Counted from the first letter of the stretch, positions 23,004-35,693 are shown. The stretch: DNA of 64,000 bases from Liriodendron chinense (GCA_003013855.2 ML058370.1:1364001-1428000), one strand, 5' to 3'. Program-made: numbers and translations. The notes: generated by a model from the letters alone, not told the origin.

Positions 23004-25041
23004 TTAGGGCCCGTTTGGATTGTAAGTTACTTATCAGATAAGCTACTTATCTTGGTTTCTATTTATTAAGCAGATAAGTATGTTTGGTAAACAACATACT
23101 TCTCAGCCAATGAGTAGAAAAGTATGTTTAGTAATAACATATTGATATGCAACTTTTTAAAAGAAAATTTCTGAATCCCTATATGTGAAAATTCCCTAAT
23201 CTCACTCTAGTGGCCATCAACCCAGACATTTCAGTCAGTCGCTGCTTTTCTCTTGTGAGCTCCAATGGGGTCTAGAATCCATTATGTAGAAGAGACCTCA
23301 AGGATGTGGAGATTCAAGAACTAGTGGCGCTCCTTAATTTATTGAAATGAGTGGCAGTTTCAAATGGTGCTGATTTAGTGCATTGGAGTAAAGAAAAATC
23401 TGGAAATTTCTCGGCGAGAGCCTTGCACTTCTTTTTGGCCAAACCCACAAGGAGGTGTGAGTGCTAGAGCGCATACTTACCATCTATGGGCCTATGGTGC
23501 ACCGTCAAAAGTTGCGGCTTTTGCTTGGCTAGTGGGGTGGAATAAGTTATTTGTGCTTGAAAGATGAGGAGACAGTTCTGCATCTATTCATGCACTGCAC
23601 TTTCTCCAGGGAAGTGTGGTCTCTAGTCCTTCAGTACTTCGGTATTGCGTGGGTGATCCCGAGCTATATTGACGAATTCTTTCAGCAATGGCGTGGAGGG
23701 AGCATGGGTGGGGCTGCGGCTAAAGAGTGGAGGTTATTTCTCTTAGCTGGGTTATGGGCCATTTGGATGGAGCAAAAATAGGAGGTGCTTTGGGGATTTG
23801 CCGAGCAACCCAGTTGGGGTTTTTTGTATTGTTCGATCTCTAGTTTGTGAGTGGGGTAGGCTCCTATCGTTTGGCCGTTTCGCTTTGCCCATGAGGGGTG
23901 TTTTTTTTTCTGTCTTCTTTTGCTTTTGTTGTCTTTTCGGTTTCGGCCGCTTTTCAATAAATTATCATCCTTCAAAAAAACATACTATTCTGATCAGTCA
24001 CTTCCATATAAAACAGTAGAGATGGAATGTCCAATGTTGAAAACCCCCAGCAGCCGGCGCTGCTTTGTTTTGGGGCCACGGGGTGGGGCCCATTGCTAGC
24101 CCCACCATGATGTATATGTTCCATCCACACCGTCCATCCAATATGTCAGATCATTTTAGGCCACAGGCCTAAAAATGAGACAGATCTGAATCTCAGATGG
24201 ACCTCACCAAGGGAAACAGTGGGCAGAGACGTCCACCCTTGGAGCTTTCTTGGGCCCAAATCTCTAGTGGACTGCATTGCTGGACAGCTTGCTGTCAGTG
24301 TACTGTACCACGTTGTGGGGCCCATTTTGGGGTCCCACCTTGATGTATTTATTCCATCCATGTTGTCCATCCATCGTCGGATCATGTTAGGAGTGTGAGG
24401 GTCGGCTTTGATTGTACGACACCAAAAGAAACAAATGTTTATTCCATTCATGCACCATAATATTTATTTCTCCATCTAACCTACTGATAAGGTCACGTGG
24501 ACCTAGATGGAAGGGAAAGACAAGTACCAGCTTGCTCCAAAACTTCCGTAAACCCCACCACAGGGAACAACAGTGATTGAGCATTCACCGCTAAAATCCT
24601 CTATGAGGCCCATTCTGTTGTTTATTTAACACCTAACTTGTCCATAAGGTCATGCTGACTTGGACATGGAAGTGGGGTCCAGAAATCAAAATGATCAAAA
24701 GTACAAGTGGGCCCCACTATAGGAAACAACGATGATCGATTATCCACCGTTGAAATCTTCGACTGGCCCACTGTAATGTTTATTTGCGATCCAACTTGTT
24801 GTTACACTACACAGGCTCGGTTGAATGAAAAACACAAATATACGCTTGACCCAAAACTTCTCTTTTTGGAGAGAGGTTTCGCAAGATGGCTCTGACCTTT
24901 CAGTTAGGAGAGAAAGGTAAAAAAAGAAAGAAATACTTATACACGTTTCAGCAAATAAGTAATTGATAATCATTTGTTAACCAAACTTACTTATCCCAAA
25001 TAAGTAACTTAATTGCTGCCTTCAGCAAGAAAGGTTACTTA
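23004..25041. mobile_element. Truncated relative of the 12.8-20.2 kb element
   Basis: TTA at 23004-23006 precedes 'gggcccgtttggattg', a PIF/Harbinger-like end. The following sequence is the reverse complement of the right part of the larger element. From 24050 to 25041 it continues as the reverse complement of that element's left part, without the 5.8-kb insertion. The far terminus is missing: the sequence stops matching after 'aggttacttatt' at about 25041. A LINE fragment sits inside at about 23190-23985. Confidence 0.6.
23190..23985 (+). pseudogene. 5'-truncated L1-type LINE, zf-RVT domain and poly(A)
   Basis: Plus-strand frames give pieces of an L1 ORF2 end: SGNFSARALHFFL around 23400, then CLKDEETVLHLFMHCTFSRE and VWSLVLQYFG at 23550-23640, and LLAGLWAIWMEQ at about 23740. 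This is the zf-RVT pattern (C-x-C...EETVxHLxxHC...VW). Frame changes and a small deletion upstream of CLKDEE break it. It ends in a T-rich 3' region, then CAATAAATTATC and an A7 run at about 23974-23980. The homologous empty site in the larger element (around 20010) shows where it inserted. Confidence 0.7.
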
Positions 25042-25193
25042 TTTTCCCTATTGTTAGAGGAATTAGGACTCAATCCCCTTATATATTCCCTATACTAATC
25101 TTGAATACCTCCTCCATAGAGTCCCTTTTTTCCAGAGTCATATCTCCAACACCATTTTCTTAACAGATTCCAGTTGCTTTATTTCACCTCACC

Positions 25194-25226
<33 letters not shown>

Positions 25227-25235
25227 TTCACCTAC
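24050..25235. repeat. Tandem segmental duplication, unit 1
   Basis: This unit (about 1.15 kb) is followed directly by a related unit at 25236-26665. Both begin with a 'agccccaccatgatgtatat' segment and end with 'tccctattgttagag' through 'agttgctt' and a C-rich tract. Relative to unit 2, unit 1 lacks about 331 bp, bounded by the microhomology CCCA. Confidence 0.85.
25195..25224. repeat. Poly(C) tract of 30
   Basis: Thirty consecutive C residues at the junction between the two duplicated units. The equivalent place at the end of unit 2 (about 26657-26670) is only a short C-rich stretch. Confidence 0.95.
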
Positions 25236-26665
25236 TAGCCCCACCATGATGTATATGTTCCATCCACACCGTCCATCCAATATGTCAGATCATTTTAGGC
25301 CACGGGCCTAAAAATGAGACAGATCTGAATCCTAGATGGACCTCACCAAGGGAAACAGTGGGCAGAGACGTCCACCCTTGGAGCTTTCTTGGGCCCACTA
25401 TGATTTGCATTCTCGACCAAACCAAAGGATGTGGAACCCACTGATGAGTCCCACCATGATGCTTGTGATTTTCCCAAGTAGCCCACCCCATTTGACCACT
25501 GGAAAGGCCCGGTGGGCCAACCAAAAATAAGGCAAATCCAAATTCAAGAAGAATGAAGGTGGGGGTTGGGCCCACTTCGATTTTCATTACCCACCACATC
25601 TGATGGTTGTGGGGCCCACTGTGGACTCCCACCACAATGTATATACACGACCCAAGTGGCCCACCCATTTTGGCCATGATAGTGGGCCACAGGCCTTTGT
25701 TGGCTGTTACAAGTTCCAGCAAATCCCAAATCTCTGGTGGACTGCATTGCTGGACAACTTGGTGTCAGTGTACTGTACCACATTGAGGGACCCATTTTGG
25801 GGTCGCACCTTGATGTATTTATTCCATCCATGTTGTCCATCCATCGTCGGATCATGTTAGGAGTGTGGGGTCCGGCTTTGATTATACCATACCAAAAGAA
25901 ACATATGTTTATTCCATCCATGCATCATAATGTTTATTTCTCCATCTAACCTATTGATAAGGTCACGAGGACCTAGATGGAAGAGAGACAAGTACCAACT
26001 TGCTCCAAAACTTCCGTAGACCCCACCACAGGGAACAACGGTGATTGAGCATCCACCGCTAAAATCCTCTATGGGGCCCATTGTGTTGCTTATTTGCCAC
26101 CTAACCTATCCATAAGATCATGCCGACCTGGACGTGGAAGTAGGGCCCAAAAATCAGGAAGATCAAAAGTATAAGTGGGCCCCACTACATGAAACAACGG
26201 TGATCGATCATCCACCGTTGAAATCTTCGATTGGCCCACCGTAATGTTTATTTGCTATCGAACTTGTTGTTACGTTACACAGACTTGGATGAAAAACACA
26301 AATATCTTCTTGACCCAAAACTTCTCTTTTTGGAGAGAGAGGTTTTGCAAGATGGCTCTGACCTTTCAGTTAGGAGAGGCAGGGGGAAAAAAATACTTAT
26401 GCACGTTTCAGCAAATAAGTAATTGATAATCATTTGTTAACCAAACTTACTTATCCCAAATGAGTAACTTAATTGCTGTCTTCAGCAAGAAAGGTTACTT
26501 AATTTCCCTATTGTTAGAGCAATTAGGATTCAATCCCCTTATATATTCCCTGTACTAATCTTGAATACCTCCTCCATAGAGTCCCTTTTTTCCAGAGTCA
26601 TATCTCCAACACCATTTGCTTAACGGACTCTAGTTGCTTTCTTTCACCTAGCCAATCCCCCTCCC
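25236..26665. repeat. Tandem segmental duplication, unit 2
   Basis: About 1.43 kb, similar to 24050-25235 but retaining 25398-25728. That stretch is also present in the 12.8-20.2 kb element, so unit 2 holds the ancestral form. GTGGGCCC foldback vocabulary fills it. No gene. Confidence 0.85.
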
Positions 26666-26716
26666 CCCCAAAACCCTTTTGTACTTTAGCATTGCTTTCC
26701 AATTCAGTAAGGGGTT

Positions 26717-29047
26717 GTTTAGGGCAATGTTTTAAATAGCGTGTACCATATAATACATGGTATAACTTAGCCATAATGCTACGTAGCTCATGAAAATAGC
26801 TTAAGTCACATGTAGCCTATGCTACATGATAATTTGCATACGCTACATGATAATTTGCATACACTACATGCTACACAAACTACCACTACACTCTATGGAG
26901 CTCATGAAATTGCGTTATAAGTTTAATTACCACTCTATTAGAAGCTAGAAACTATGCTTAAGTCCTAGAGGGGGGTGAATAGGACTCTTTTTAAAATTCC
27001 AAAAATTTAATCAACAGTCAAGTCACTTAATCCACACAAACTAAACCAAGCATACTAGTGTAACTTGAAGTTCTCACAGGATAGACATATGGGAATAGAT
27101 AAGTTCATTGAGACAATTTCACAAACACTTGATATGCATACTATCTATCAATTCAAGAGATTCATCAATTAAGATTGGCAAGATGGATATCATGTAAACA
27201 ATACATGAAACATCTAATCAGCAACTTATCTAAACATTCATAAAGGTGAATCAATTTGCATACCCAATGATAAATTGCATTCACCACACAACACACGACG
27301 TATAGTGGTTCGGCTACGTGCCTACTCCACTCCTGGCTAACCCACTCACTCCTTGAGTAGCCGGATTTCACTATCACAATGGTTTTAAATGAGGTTCGTC
27401 ATAAACCTTTACAACCTACACAAGGTCTACATGTTTGGCACCCGTCAATGGCCTACACAAGGATGGCTCATGTACGCTCCCGTCGAAGGCCTACCCAAGG
27501 ACTTATCGAGTTTGGGTCTTCAAACTCTGAAACAAAAATATCTACACAAGAGATGGTTTCAACTTTGGACTCTATTACTAAGAAATATTTAGCTGGACGA
27601 GCCCCTCGAAAGTGCCTTGGTTGAAGTAGCTTCATTTTGCACGAAGAATTTCTTCTTCAGCTCCCTCGAAGAATAACCTCGCTTTGAATGTGCCTTTGAA
27701 ATGCCACGATGAGGAATAGGGTTTTGTGAATCTCCTTTAAAAGGTATGGCTTTGAAGAATTGGTTGGGATTCACTAAAAGCTAGCATTGAATGGCTTTTC
27801 AAACAAAGGGTTTATCTATTAAAGACATGGTCATGGCCATTAATGCTTGCTTGAGTTCATTGTTCAATCCAAGCTTTGAACGCTCATAAAGATACAAGGA
27901 TTGAATGATGAACTCAAGAGAAGTAGAGCAAAGGGGTAATGATTGAGAGGAAGGCACACACCAAGAGCTCTATTGGATTCTCATCAAAGAAGCCCTAAAG
28001 CCTAAATATCGGATTTATACAGCGTTTGCAACGGCTGAAAAACAGGCAGAAAACGGCTAGTCTTCGATCGCACCGAAGGGGTCCTTTGATTGCACCGAAG
28101 CCAACTGAAGGAAGCTTCAGCTGGAGCTGAATTACAATGTTCTCGAGAAAAGCTCGCCGCCCAAATTTGGAACTCTTCGGTTGCAATGAAGCCAGCTGAA
28201 GCAGACTTCAACTGCAGCCGAATTAACCTATTTCAAGGCATTGTTTGTTGTCTTGTTTTAGCCCATTTCAATGGGATTGAAGGTACCTTTGGTGGCAACA
28301 AAAGTGCCCTGATTTCAACAGATAGATGTTGTTCTTCATCCACTGCCTTGGGTTCTTTGAGATAGGATTTTCTGAGGATTTTCCTAAGTGTTTTAGGTAT
28401 CTCAAAGGATAGGTTCTTGGGTTCTAAGGTAGGAATAGGTTTTGGCAATCCTTGGCACTTCTAGCATTTACCTGATTCATCGATGTGAAGGATGATGAAA
28501 GTCTTCAAGTCTTCAATCTTCTTATCAAGGGGCTTACCAAACTCGATGACAAATACTCACGCTAATTGACAAACATATTCACTTACAACTCACATTACAA
28601 GTTATTTTTCACTATGTTAAAATCACTTATGTTTTCAATAATTTGTTATGTTTTTTTTTTCTTTTCAATGAAAAATAGTTAATCCTTTCAATGTTTTTAG
28701 TAAAATAATACAAGTAACAATATTAAATCAGTTCTTGCTCTTTCTCTACCTCTATACTTAATCCATTGCCCTTTCCTATTACTTTAGCTTGCACCAATAT
28801 CATGAACTTAATCATTGCCCTTTCCTATTACTTTAGCTCACACCAATTATCATGAACTTTCATTAGTTTTCATTACTAATCAGTCTAATTTGGTGCACAA
28901 TATTATGAAATTTGTGCAACCAAGTGCAACCTTGATTAAAATAGAAGTAACGCATAGCTTATGCTACATGCTATGTAGCATATGCCTCACGCTTCAGAGT
29001 GAATGCTACATTACACGCTATTCACTATTTAAAACACTGGTTTGGAG
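26717..29047. mobile_element. Probable hAT-type element nested in a MITE
   Basis: The candidate runs from 26725 to 29039. It starts CAATGTTTTAAATAGCG and ends CACTATTTAAAACACTG, so the terminal inverted repeats match at most positions. The 8-bp flanks, GTTTAGGG at 26717-26724 and GTTTGGAG at 29040-29047, agree at 6 of 8, consistent with a decayed target duplication. Both ends have clusters of 'gctacatg' words. The interior (about 26950-28450) has no transposase. It contains a stretch starting 'cctagaggggggtgaatag' that I associate with other plant repeats but cannot classify. A tandem pair of about 50 bp is at 28757-28856. Confidence 0.6.
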
Positions 29048-29550
29048 CGAGGGATTTGGGGCAGGGATTTGGTGAAATACATGGATTTCAAATCTCCCCT
29101 GTTTGTTTTTTGGTTGGGCATGTCAATCCGTGGATTTTCCAAATCCACAACTCCAGAAATCCATGGATTTGGGGGAGGATCGATGGTGCTTGTTTTATTT
29201 TCGATCCGAATCACCAGCAGGATTGATGGTGCTTGTTAGCAGACAAGTGCCATGCTGAAGAAGTGGCCGTTAGTGCAGGATATAGCAGCTTTGAAAAAGC
29301 AGTCAATTTCCTGCATGATAATTAAAAAACAAAAACAAAAGACTTCGCAATTCCACAAAATGAGAGACACTAACAAAAGCAAAGAAAAGGCCGACCATAA
29401 TGGTCCCCAAATCTATGGATTTGTAGTTTGATTCCCAAACGGTGGATTTAAGAACTTTCCAAATCCAAATTCATGAATTTCACTACTTCATGTGAAATTC
29501 ATGGATTTACCAAATCCACATTCTCTTTCCTTGATCCCAAACAGGACCCA
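29040..29550. mobile_element. MITE, right part
   Basis: Inverted ATCCATGGATTT/AAATCCATGGAT-type words recur on both sides. The right end 'gatcccaaacaggaccc' is a near reverse complement of the left end, which is split: 'ggggttgttt' at 26711-26720 plus 'ggagcgaggg' at 29044. The nested hAT-type element lies between. No coding content. Confidence 0.5.
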
Positions 29551-29754
29551 AATGACTTTCCCTCCCATTGTTTCTCCCTCCCCACGGAAAATCCCATTTT
29601 AACTTTTACAATTTTCCTTGCAGCCGCTATTGGAATTTTGAACAGCAATAAGAAATACACAAGCAAATTGGATGAAGCAGCCATTTATCAGGGCCATTCA
29701 ACCCTGGAAAGACAGTAATTTTTATTTTACCCATCAATTCACTTTTCACAATAA

Positions 29755-29757
<3 letters not shown>

Positions 29758-29829
<72 letters not shown>
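29758..29829. repeat. (TA)n microsatellite
   Basis: About 35 TA units. It abuts the 3' limit of the LINE relic that follows on the minus strand. Confidence 0.97.
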
Positions 29830-29831
<2 letters not shown>

Positions 29832-30499
29832 GAATAAGTTTATTCGGTTATGTATCTCCAATAGTTATACATCATTAAGATTTTTGAAAGATCTGAAACA
29901 AGTACCCCCTCTTTCTTAGGCGGGTATAAGATCTGTAGTAAAAATGAATGGACCCTTGAAACTAATTGATTAATCTTTTTCCAAGCCGCCAGCCTCCTCT
30001 CAATTTTTTCGATCACAGGGGTCCATGATGACTGTGCTGTTGCCATTGCTTCGAGATGTACACCATGATAGGAGATGGGGTTGATCCACTCTTTCATCCC
30101 AAAGTTTATGCACGAAGCTCCACCTTTTCCTTTCCAGCTGCCACTCCCACCAAGCTAATCTTTGCCTGACCGACTTTCAACTCCGACACTGCCTCAAAGC
30201 ATCTGATGAGACCTTTTGGGTTCTGAATCTGGTGGCTATCTACATCACACATTACCAGCTTGTCATCCGCAAACTGCAAATGAGAGATGAAAATTGATGT
30301 GCTGGCAATGACTGAATAAAGGGAAGTAAATGGAGGATCACTCTTGTTTAAGGCCTCTAGAGCTCCTGAAGCTGCCAACCAAGCACCCATTAACTAGGAC
30401 CAAGAAAGATGCAGAGGACATACACACCTTTATCCAACTACACCATAAAACCCATTTCCTTCATCTAACATGGGAGAAAGCCCCAATTGACATGGTCGT

Positions 30500-30579
30500 A
30501 AGCTTTCTCCATGTCTATTTTCTAGAAGACTCCTATTTTAAGCTTTCTCCATGTCTATTTTCTAGAAGACTCCTATTTT
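30500..30579. repeat. Perfect 40-bp tandem duplication inside LINE ORF2
   Basis: Units 30500-30539 and 30540-30579 begin AAGCTTTCTCCATGTC and are identical. A 40-bp duplication shifts the reverse transcriptase frame, next to the KIDMEKAYDHVNW block. Confidence 0.97.
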
Positions 30580-30831
30580 CTCAACCTTCTCGGAATCATT
30601 ACATTCATTGGTCTCTAGGATACCATCCAAGATCTGCCCTTCCGAAACAAATAGCCCTTGAAATGGGATAATGCCATGCATCAGCCCTTCAATTCTGTTT
30701 GCCAATACCTTCACCAGAATCTTATATATATGCTCCCAATTAGGTTAATGGGCCTGAACTCCACCAGTCTCCCAGCCCCCGCCTTGTTTGGAACGAGACA
30801 AATGAAGGAAGCTCCGATACTTCAATTTACT

Positions 30832-30840
30832 CTTTTTTTT

Positions 30841-30872
<32 letters not shown>

Positions 30873-31094
30873 AAAATACGTCGGCGAAAGGCGGGAAAAG
30901 AATACAGCTGAAACTGATTGTTGCGAAAAAGAAGAAATAGCAGCCGTAGCTGATTTGACATGAGAAGCCCAACCCAAAACAAAGCCCTTTACAATACTAA
31001 TCACCCCGTCTACAGAGGTCTTTTCGTTCCTGAAGCAACACCCATTACACTCGTTCCAGATGGTCCAAAAAATTGCCATAATGAGGAGCCTCAA
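30832..31094 (-). mobile_element. Short LINE 3' end nested within the L1 relic
   Basis: The minus strand encodes IMAIFWTIWNECNGCCFRNE, the very C-terminal L1 pattern (WxIWxERNxRxF). It sits between the N-terminal reverse transcriptase part and FICLVPNKAG of the host LINE, where it does not belong. It ends in a (CT)n run and an A-rich tail (T-run at 30832-30840 on the plus strand). It is therefore a heavily 5'-truncated second LINE inserted into the first in the same orientation. Confidence 0.65.
30843..30871. repeat. (GA)n microsatellite
   Basis: About 14 GA units, next to the nested LINE tail. Confidence 0.95.
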
Positions 31095-31850
31095 AATTGC
31101 TTTACCAGCTTCTGCAGTGCCCCCTTTGGTACTTCTATAAAGCCTGCTCTATTGTGAAACTCTTGCATCACCACCATGAGATTTCCCTATACCATAATCC
31201 AAGACCTATGGAAAAATCTAATAAAAAGCCATTCGGGCCTGGGACTTGCCTGCACCATACTTTTCACCGCCTTCCACATCTCCTCTTTGCAAAAATCAAC
31301 TTAATGTATGCAGCCTTGGTTATGCATATTTTCCAGAATGCTAGCCCATCCAGACAAGGTCTGAGTCTTCCCTCGTTCACATAGAGAACAAACTGCCTCT
31401 TGCTTAATCTCTTCCCCATCCTTCAACAGTCTGTCACTGATCCACAGACGATACATCTCATTCCCCCTTCTCCTGCAGTTTGCAAGGCGGTGGAAAAAAG
31501 ATGTATTAGAATCTCTCTCTTTCAGCCAAATGGCTTTTCAATCTTCGATGCCAAGCTATTTCATACCATGGAATTGACCAAGTTCTTTCATCTGCTGTCT
31601 CTTATTGACCTGGACTTCTTCAGATAAAACGACTATTTCTTTCTGCAACTTTAATCACTTTGCTCCTCTCTTGCTGCGGACTTGACGTGCCACAATTTTG
31701 TGGCCATCATGAAACCTGCCCAACCTTGGACTGCAGACTCATTCCACCAATTTATTGATGTGCTGCAAAGGTTCTCACCCTTCTTGATGGGCAACATACA
31801 TTCACGCCACTCTTGTTATTAGAAAGTCATTTCCTTCACTTTTAAGTTTG

Positions 31851-32935
31851 GTGGAATATTATCTCCCTTTCTAGTGATGTTTTTGTCCTTCAAAATAAAT
31901 TGCTGGTTATGGTTAATAAATGAAAATGAACAAATAAAGCATGTAGATTAAAGCATTCAAATCGCAAACACTATTTGATCTGATTCTGATCTTTGTGAAA
32001 CATCGATGAAAGATGATACAATATTTCATCTGAGGGAGTCTCTCCATATCTAGTTGAGCATTTCCTCCACATTCAAAATGCCGGATGGGATAGCTAATGC
32101 GTGGCCAGGTGGGTGTGGTTGCCTTTGGTTGTTTTGCTTATTTTAGTGGTTCATGGAAGGGCACTCAAATTTTTGGAGATTGGGCTAGATGGTTATCAAA
32201 TTTGGCTTCTCATTTTCAACTTTCAACTGATTAGAGATGGTGCACTTCCGCTATTTGGGGAGGTGCGGGAGGTCTATGAGATCGCTGCTACGGTTTCCGC
32301 CGTTTTTTATTCTTTATTTTTTGGTGGTTCAGGAAGGATATTCATATCTTGAGAAATAGGGTTGGACAGATTAGATGCGGGTGCTCTTAGATCATTTGGG
32401 AAGAGTAGACCTGTGAGAGAGTCCAAATCCCACTCAAGTTCATTGACCTAACCCCTCTGTGTGGCTCTCTTATGTATGATAAACAGATAGACATGGGCAA
32501 TCGAAAAGTAATAACCAGAAAAAGCAAAGCAAATGAAAAACGCCAAAAAAGCAAAGCAAAAAAGAATCACAGATTTACATGCTTCGTCATGCTGTATAAC
32601 TATATCAATCAAAGGGTATGAGTTGTGCGGAAGTATGATGTACAATACAAAATCATCTCTGAAAAAGGTTACATGTGATCTTAATCTTAACACTACTCAA
32701 GCAGGGTTTGATATTTGAGACATCAAAAGTACCCCTAATATACAACCTAGGGGCACTGCAAATGGATACTTTAGCCAAAAGTCCGACATTCAATGGGAAC
32801 GAATGCACAAATCATACGGGTAATATTTTCTTATAGGGGAGACTTTTGGGGCATGAACCAATAATGATGTAAGAGAAATGCAGAAGGATTAATGGAGATG
32901 TTACAAACCCTCTTTTATCCTCTGCTGGAGAGTCA
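31851..32935. other. No gene recognised
   Basis: The plus-strand open frame 32101-32352 is hydrophobic but unlike any family I recognise, and it has only a GTG-type start. No repeat boundary seen. Confidence 0.4.
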
Positions 32936-33015
32936 AGAGCATGGTTTTTTCGCTATCAGTCTTTTAAAAAGAGCATGGTTTTTTCGTTATCAGTCTTGAA
33001 AAAAGAGCATGGTTT
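32936..33015. repeat. 34-bp tandem repeat, 2.3 copies
   Basis: Units start at 32936, 32970 and 33004 with AGAGCATGGTTTT. The third is partial and runs into 'aaaatcgtcagatatgactc', which resembles a hAT-type MITE end. Confidence 0.93.
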
Positions 33016-34656
33016 TAAAAATCGTCAGATATGACTCGGTGTCATCCGAGTCATATCAGTTTCAGTCCAGAAAGGTACAAGTCACCACACCGATATGGGG
33101 CCAAGTCAGACTCCATTGGAGTGAGACGTACCAGTTTTGGTCCCCAGGCACGGCGCACTCTGAAACCAGTATTCATTCCACAGTCAAGAGTTCCAAAAAG
33201 CCTCACTGCCTCTACTGGCTCCTACAGAAGAAATATCACAGAAGAGCTCAAGACCATGTCTAATCTACCCAAGACCAAACCAAAATAAATAAATGGAAGG
33301 AAAATACAAAAATACCTGTTTGGTTGAGAATCTAAGCTACTCCGATCCTTCTTTGACATTTAGTTGCAATCTTGCATCTGGACATTCTATTTCTCTCACC
33401 TTTTTCTCGATCAGTCTCGATTGATTTCTCCTCTATATACTCCAGAAAATAAAATTGAGTAGTGGTCTTGTAGCTGCAGGGCCACCAAAATCGTAGTATG
33501 CAGGACCTCCAACATGCATGAGGCTTGTTATTATGATGTATGAATGGGTTATGCCACAAACAATCTCCTCCACTTCATGGTCTCAACCATCCAATTGGTC
33601 GCCATATAATGGACAATTTATCCAATGTCCCACATTCAATGAGAAAGACAATTTGTGGCTCACAGAGTAGGATTTTCCCAATGGGGGATTTCGGACATGA
33701 CTCATTCATGATGAGCTTCCAGATGAACAGATAGACAACATCCACCAATCATGCTCATTTGGATTCATCAAAGAATGCTTCACAATTTTTCAAATTGGAA
33801 ATGTCATTCAACAAGGCATTGAGTTTTTAAGTACTAGTATGAGCTTTACAACAGACACAATCAGGCCACCTCAAGCAATTCATCTTCATTACTAACAAAA
33901 CACACGTGCATGAGATGAGATAGGACAGGCCTGAATTACATTATTAAAATGCTGAACCATTCGGTACAAGAAGAATTCCTCTGAAGTACATGCAGGGTAC
34001 ATTTACATCACAGCAGTTGTTATCAGTCCTAAAAGGCCGTGAGTCCTTTTTTACTTCCCCCAGGGTGAATTGAAATTTTTATTAGAAAGAAAACCAGATT
34101 ACAAACAACAGGGGCCAAACAACAGGCCATAGATCAATACAGAAAAAACTGAGGCTGGAGCCAGACAATGGGCCAAGCACAAGAGCTTAAAAATAAAAAA
34201 TGTATATCAGACCAGACTCAAATCCACCATGTGCATCACAGATGAAGCCGCCACATTCCGACCACTTAACAAAGCTAACAGTAGAAAATTGAAGCCACCA
34301 TCCGTACAGATTTATCATTTGACCACAGTGAAAATCTTACCATAGATCCTAAAGGTTAACAAACACAAGGTCTTCTAGCATCAGCTAATCCACGATAAAA
34401 ATAAAAATAAAAATAAAAAAACACCACTTCCCTTCAACACTCAAGCTACACTCTAAAGGCTCATTTGGATAGACAACTGAATGGAATTGCAAACATTCAG
34501 TTCAATCGAGAGGAAATTACTGCGATTTAATGGCAGTTCCTAGCATTCATGGTCAGGTATGTAGCCATCAGATTTCAGTTCATTCCTCTTGACTCCAACT
34601 TCTTGTGATTGCAATAACTGAGGGAGGTAATACAATTTAGTCACTTTTGCTTTCTT
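33016..34656. other. No gene; possible LINE tail near 34.1 kb
   Basis: Around 34070-34130 the reverse complement contains a TTTGGCCCCTGTTG phrase followed by an AATAAAAATT-like end, vaguely like a LINE 3' end on the minus strand. Around 34459 'ggctcatttggatag' may be another MITE terminus. No gene is supported. Confidence 0.35.
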
Positions 34657-34979
34657 AAGGTGTGTTTGGATGCACTATCAAATTGAATTGCCATTATTAG
34701 TCCAATTGAGTGGAAATAACCAAATTCTAGTCTGCTTCCTTAGCATTTATATTGCCGGTCTAGCCTCCAAATTGCAATTTCAATACTTTCAAGTTGGACA
34801 GAAACAAACACAATGTAAGATGAAGGCTACATCCTCATTATTGACACCAGGAAACAGCATTGCGTTTGGTCATTTCCTCTTTGACTAACTGCATTTTCAC
34901 AATTCATTTCACTCATTCATCCATAAGCAGCCTAAGTTAATAATTTCAGTTCAATTCAATAGTACATCCAAACACGGCA
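34657..34979. mobile_element. MITE, about 320 bp
   Basis: The left end 'gtgtttggatgcactatc' and right end 'aatagtacatccaaacac' are imperfect inverted repeats of nearly 30 bp. TAA precedes the left end, but the right flank does not clearly repeat it. Tourist-like; no coding content. Confidence 0.6.
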
Positions 34980-35693
34980 CAGCGTAATGAAATAAAAATA
35001 AAAAAAAGGTAAACAAATAAAGCACCATAGAAATCTCATCACGAATTTTCCATATATCATTATTGATGCCATTGAAGAAATTTACAAAGAAAAAAAGAAC
35101 TAGTCAACAAGAAACAGAACAGAATCAACAAGTCCAAGACTCAAGAAGATGATTCAAATAAACCTACTAAAACGCACCCACAAATGGCCTAACCACATCT
35201 CCAAAACCCACCAACATGAAAAAGATAAATGCTAGGGCAACTTGCAAGCGAGGGAGAGACCAAACAGGCGATTTGCAGCACACAATTGCCACCACATATG
35301 CACGTGCAAGATCAGGCCCACTCATCATGACCAGGCCTTAGCCCATAATCTCCAGAACACCTACATTCATCAGGTGGGCCATACAGATTCTCAGTCATCA
35401 TTTTCCAAACCATCCATATTTTTCCTCATACAAGTGCTGCCAAGGTATTTTTGTGGTCCGCTAACATGATAAACGGACGGTCTGGCTCACACACAAGTAA
35501 GCTACATTATCAGGTAAATCGCCGCTTGGATCGCTCCTTGTGCAAAATCACCCTACCACTCATCAAGCAAAATTCTACAAGATTTTCACATCCTGGAGAC
35601 ATACCGACATATAGAGTATGGAAAACCACAATCCGAGCAAAACCCAATTCACCGTGGCAGAAGCTACTGTCGTCCGCTGATCGCCAGCCAGCT
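34980..35693. other. 3' flank of the membrane-protein gene
   Basis: This lies downstream of the minus-strand gene ending at 35694, and its nearer part probably holds the 3' untranslated region. No second gene recognised. Confidence 0.4.

Larger units (their letters stand above)
29840..31850 (-). pseudogene. Decayed L1-type LINE ORF2 (reverse transcriptase)
   Basis: Read on the minus strand, successive pieces follow L1 ORF2 order. First comes WLKERDSNTSFFHRLANCRR (about 31530-31460). Then a decayed SPGPNGF-like region (about 31230), FICLVPNKAGAGRLVEFRPI (about 30810-30750) and LIGSIYKILVKVLANRI. Next are a KIDMEKAYDHVNW block (about 30510), the catalytic-box variant FADD at 30273-30262 within SHLQFADDKLVMC, and the downstream IEKIERRLAAWKK (about 30000). 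Stops, frame changes, a 40-bp tandem duplication and a nested LINE insertion inactivate it. Endonuclease and 3' tail are missing. Confidence 0.8.
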
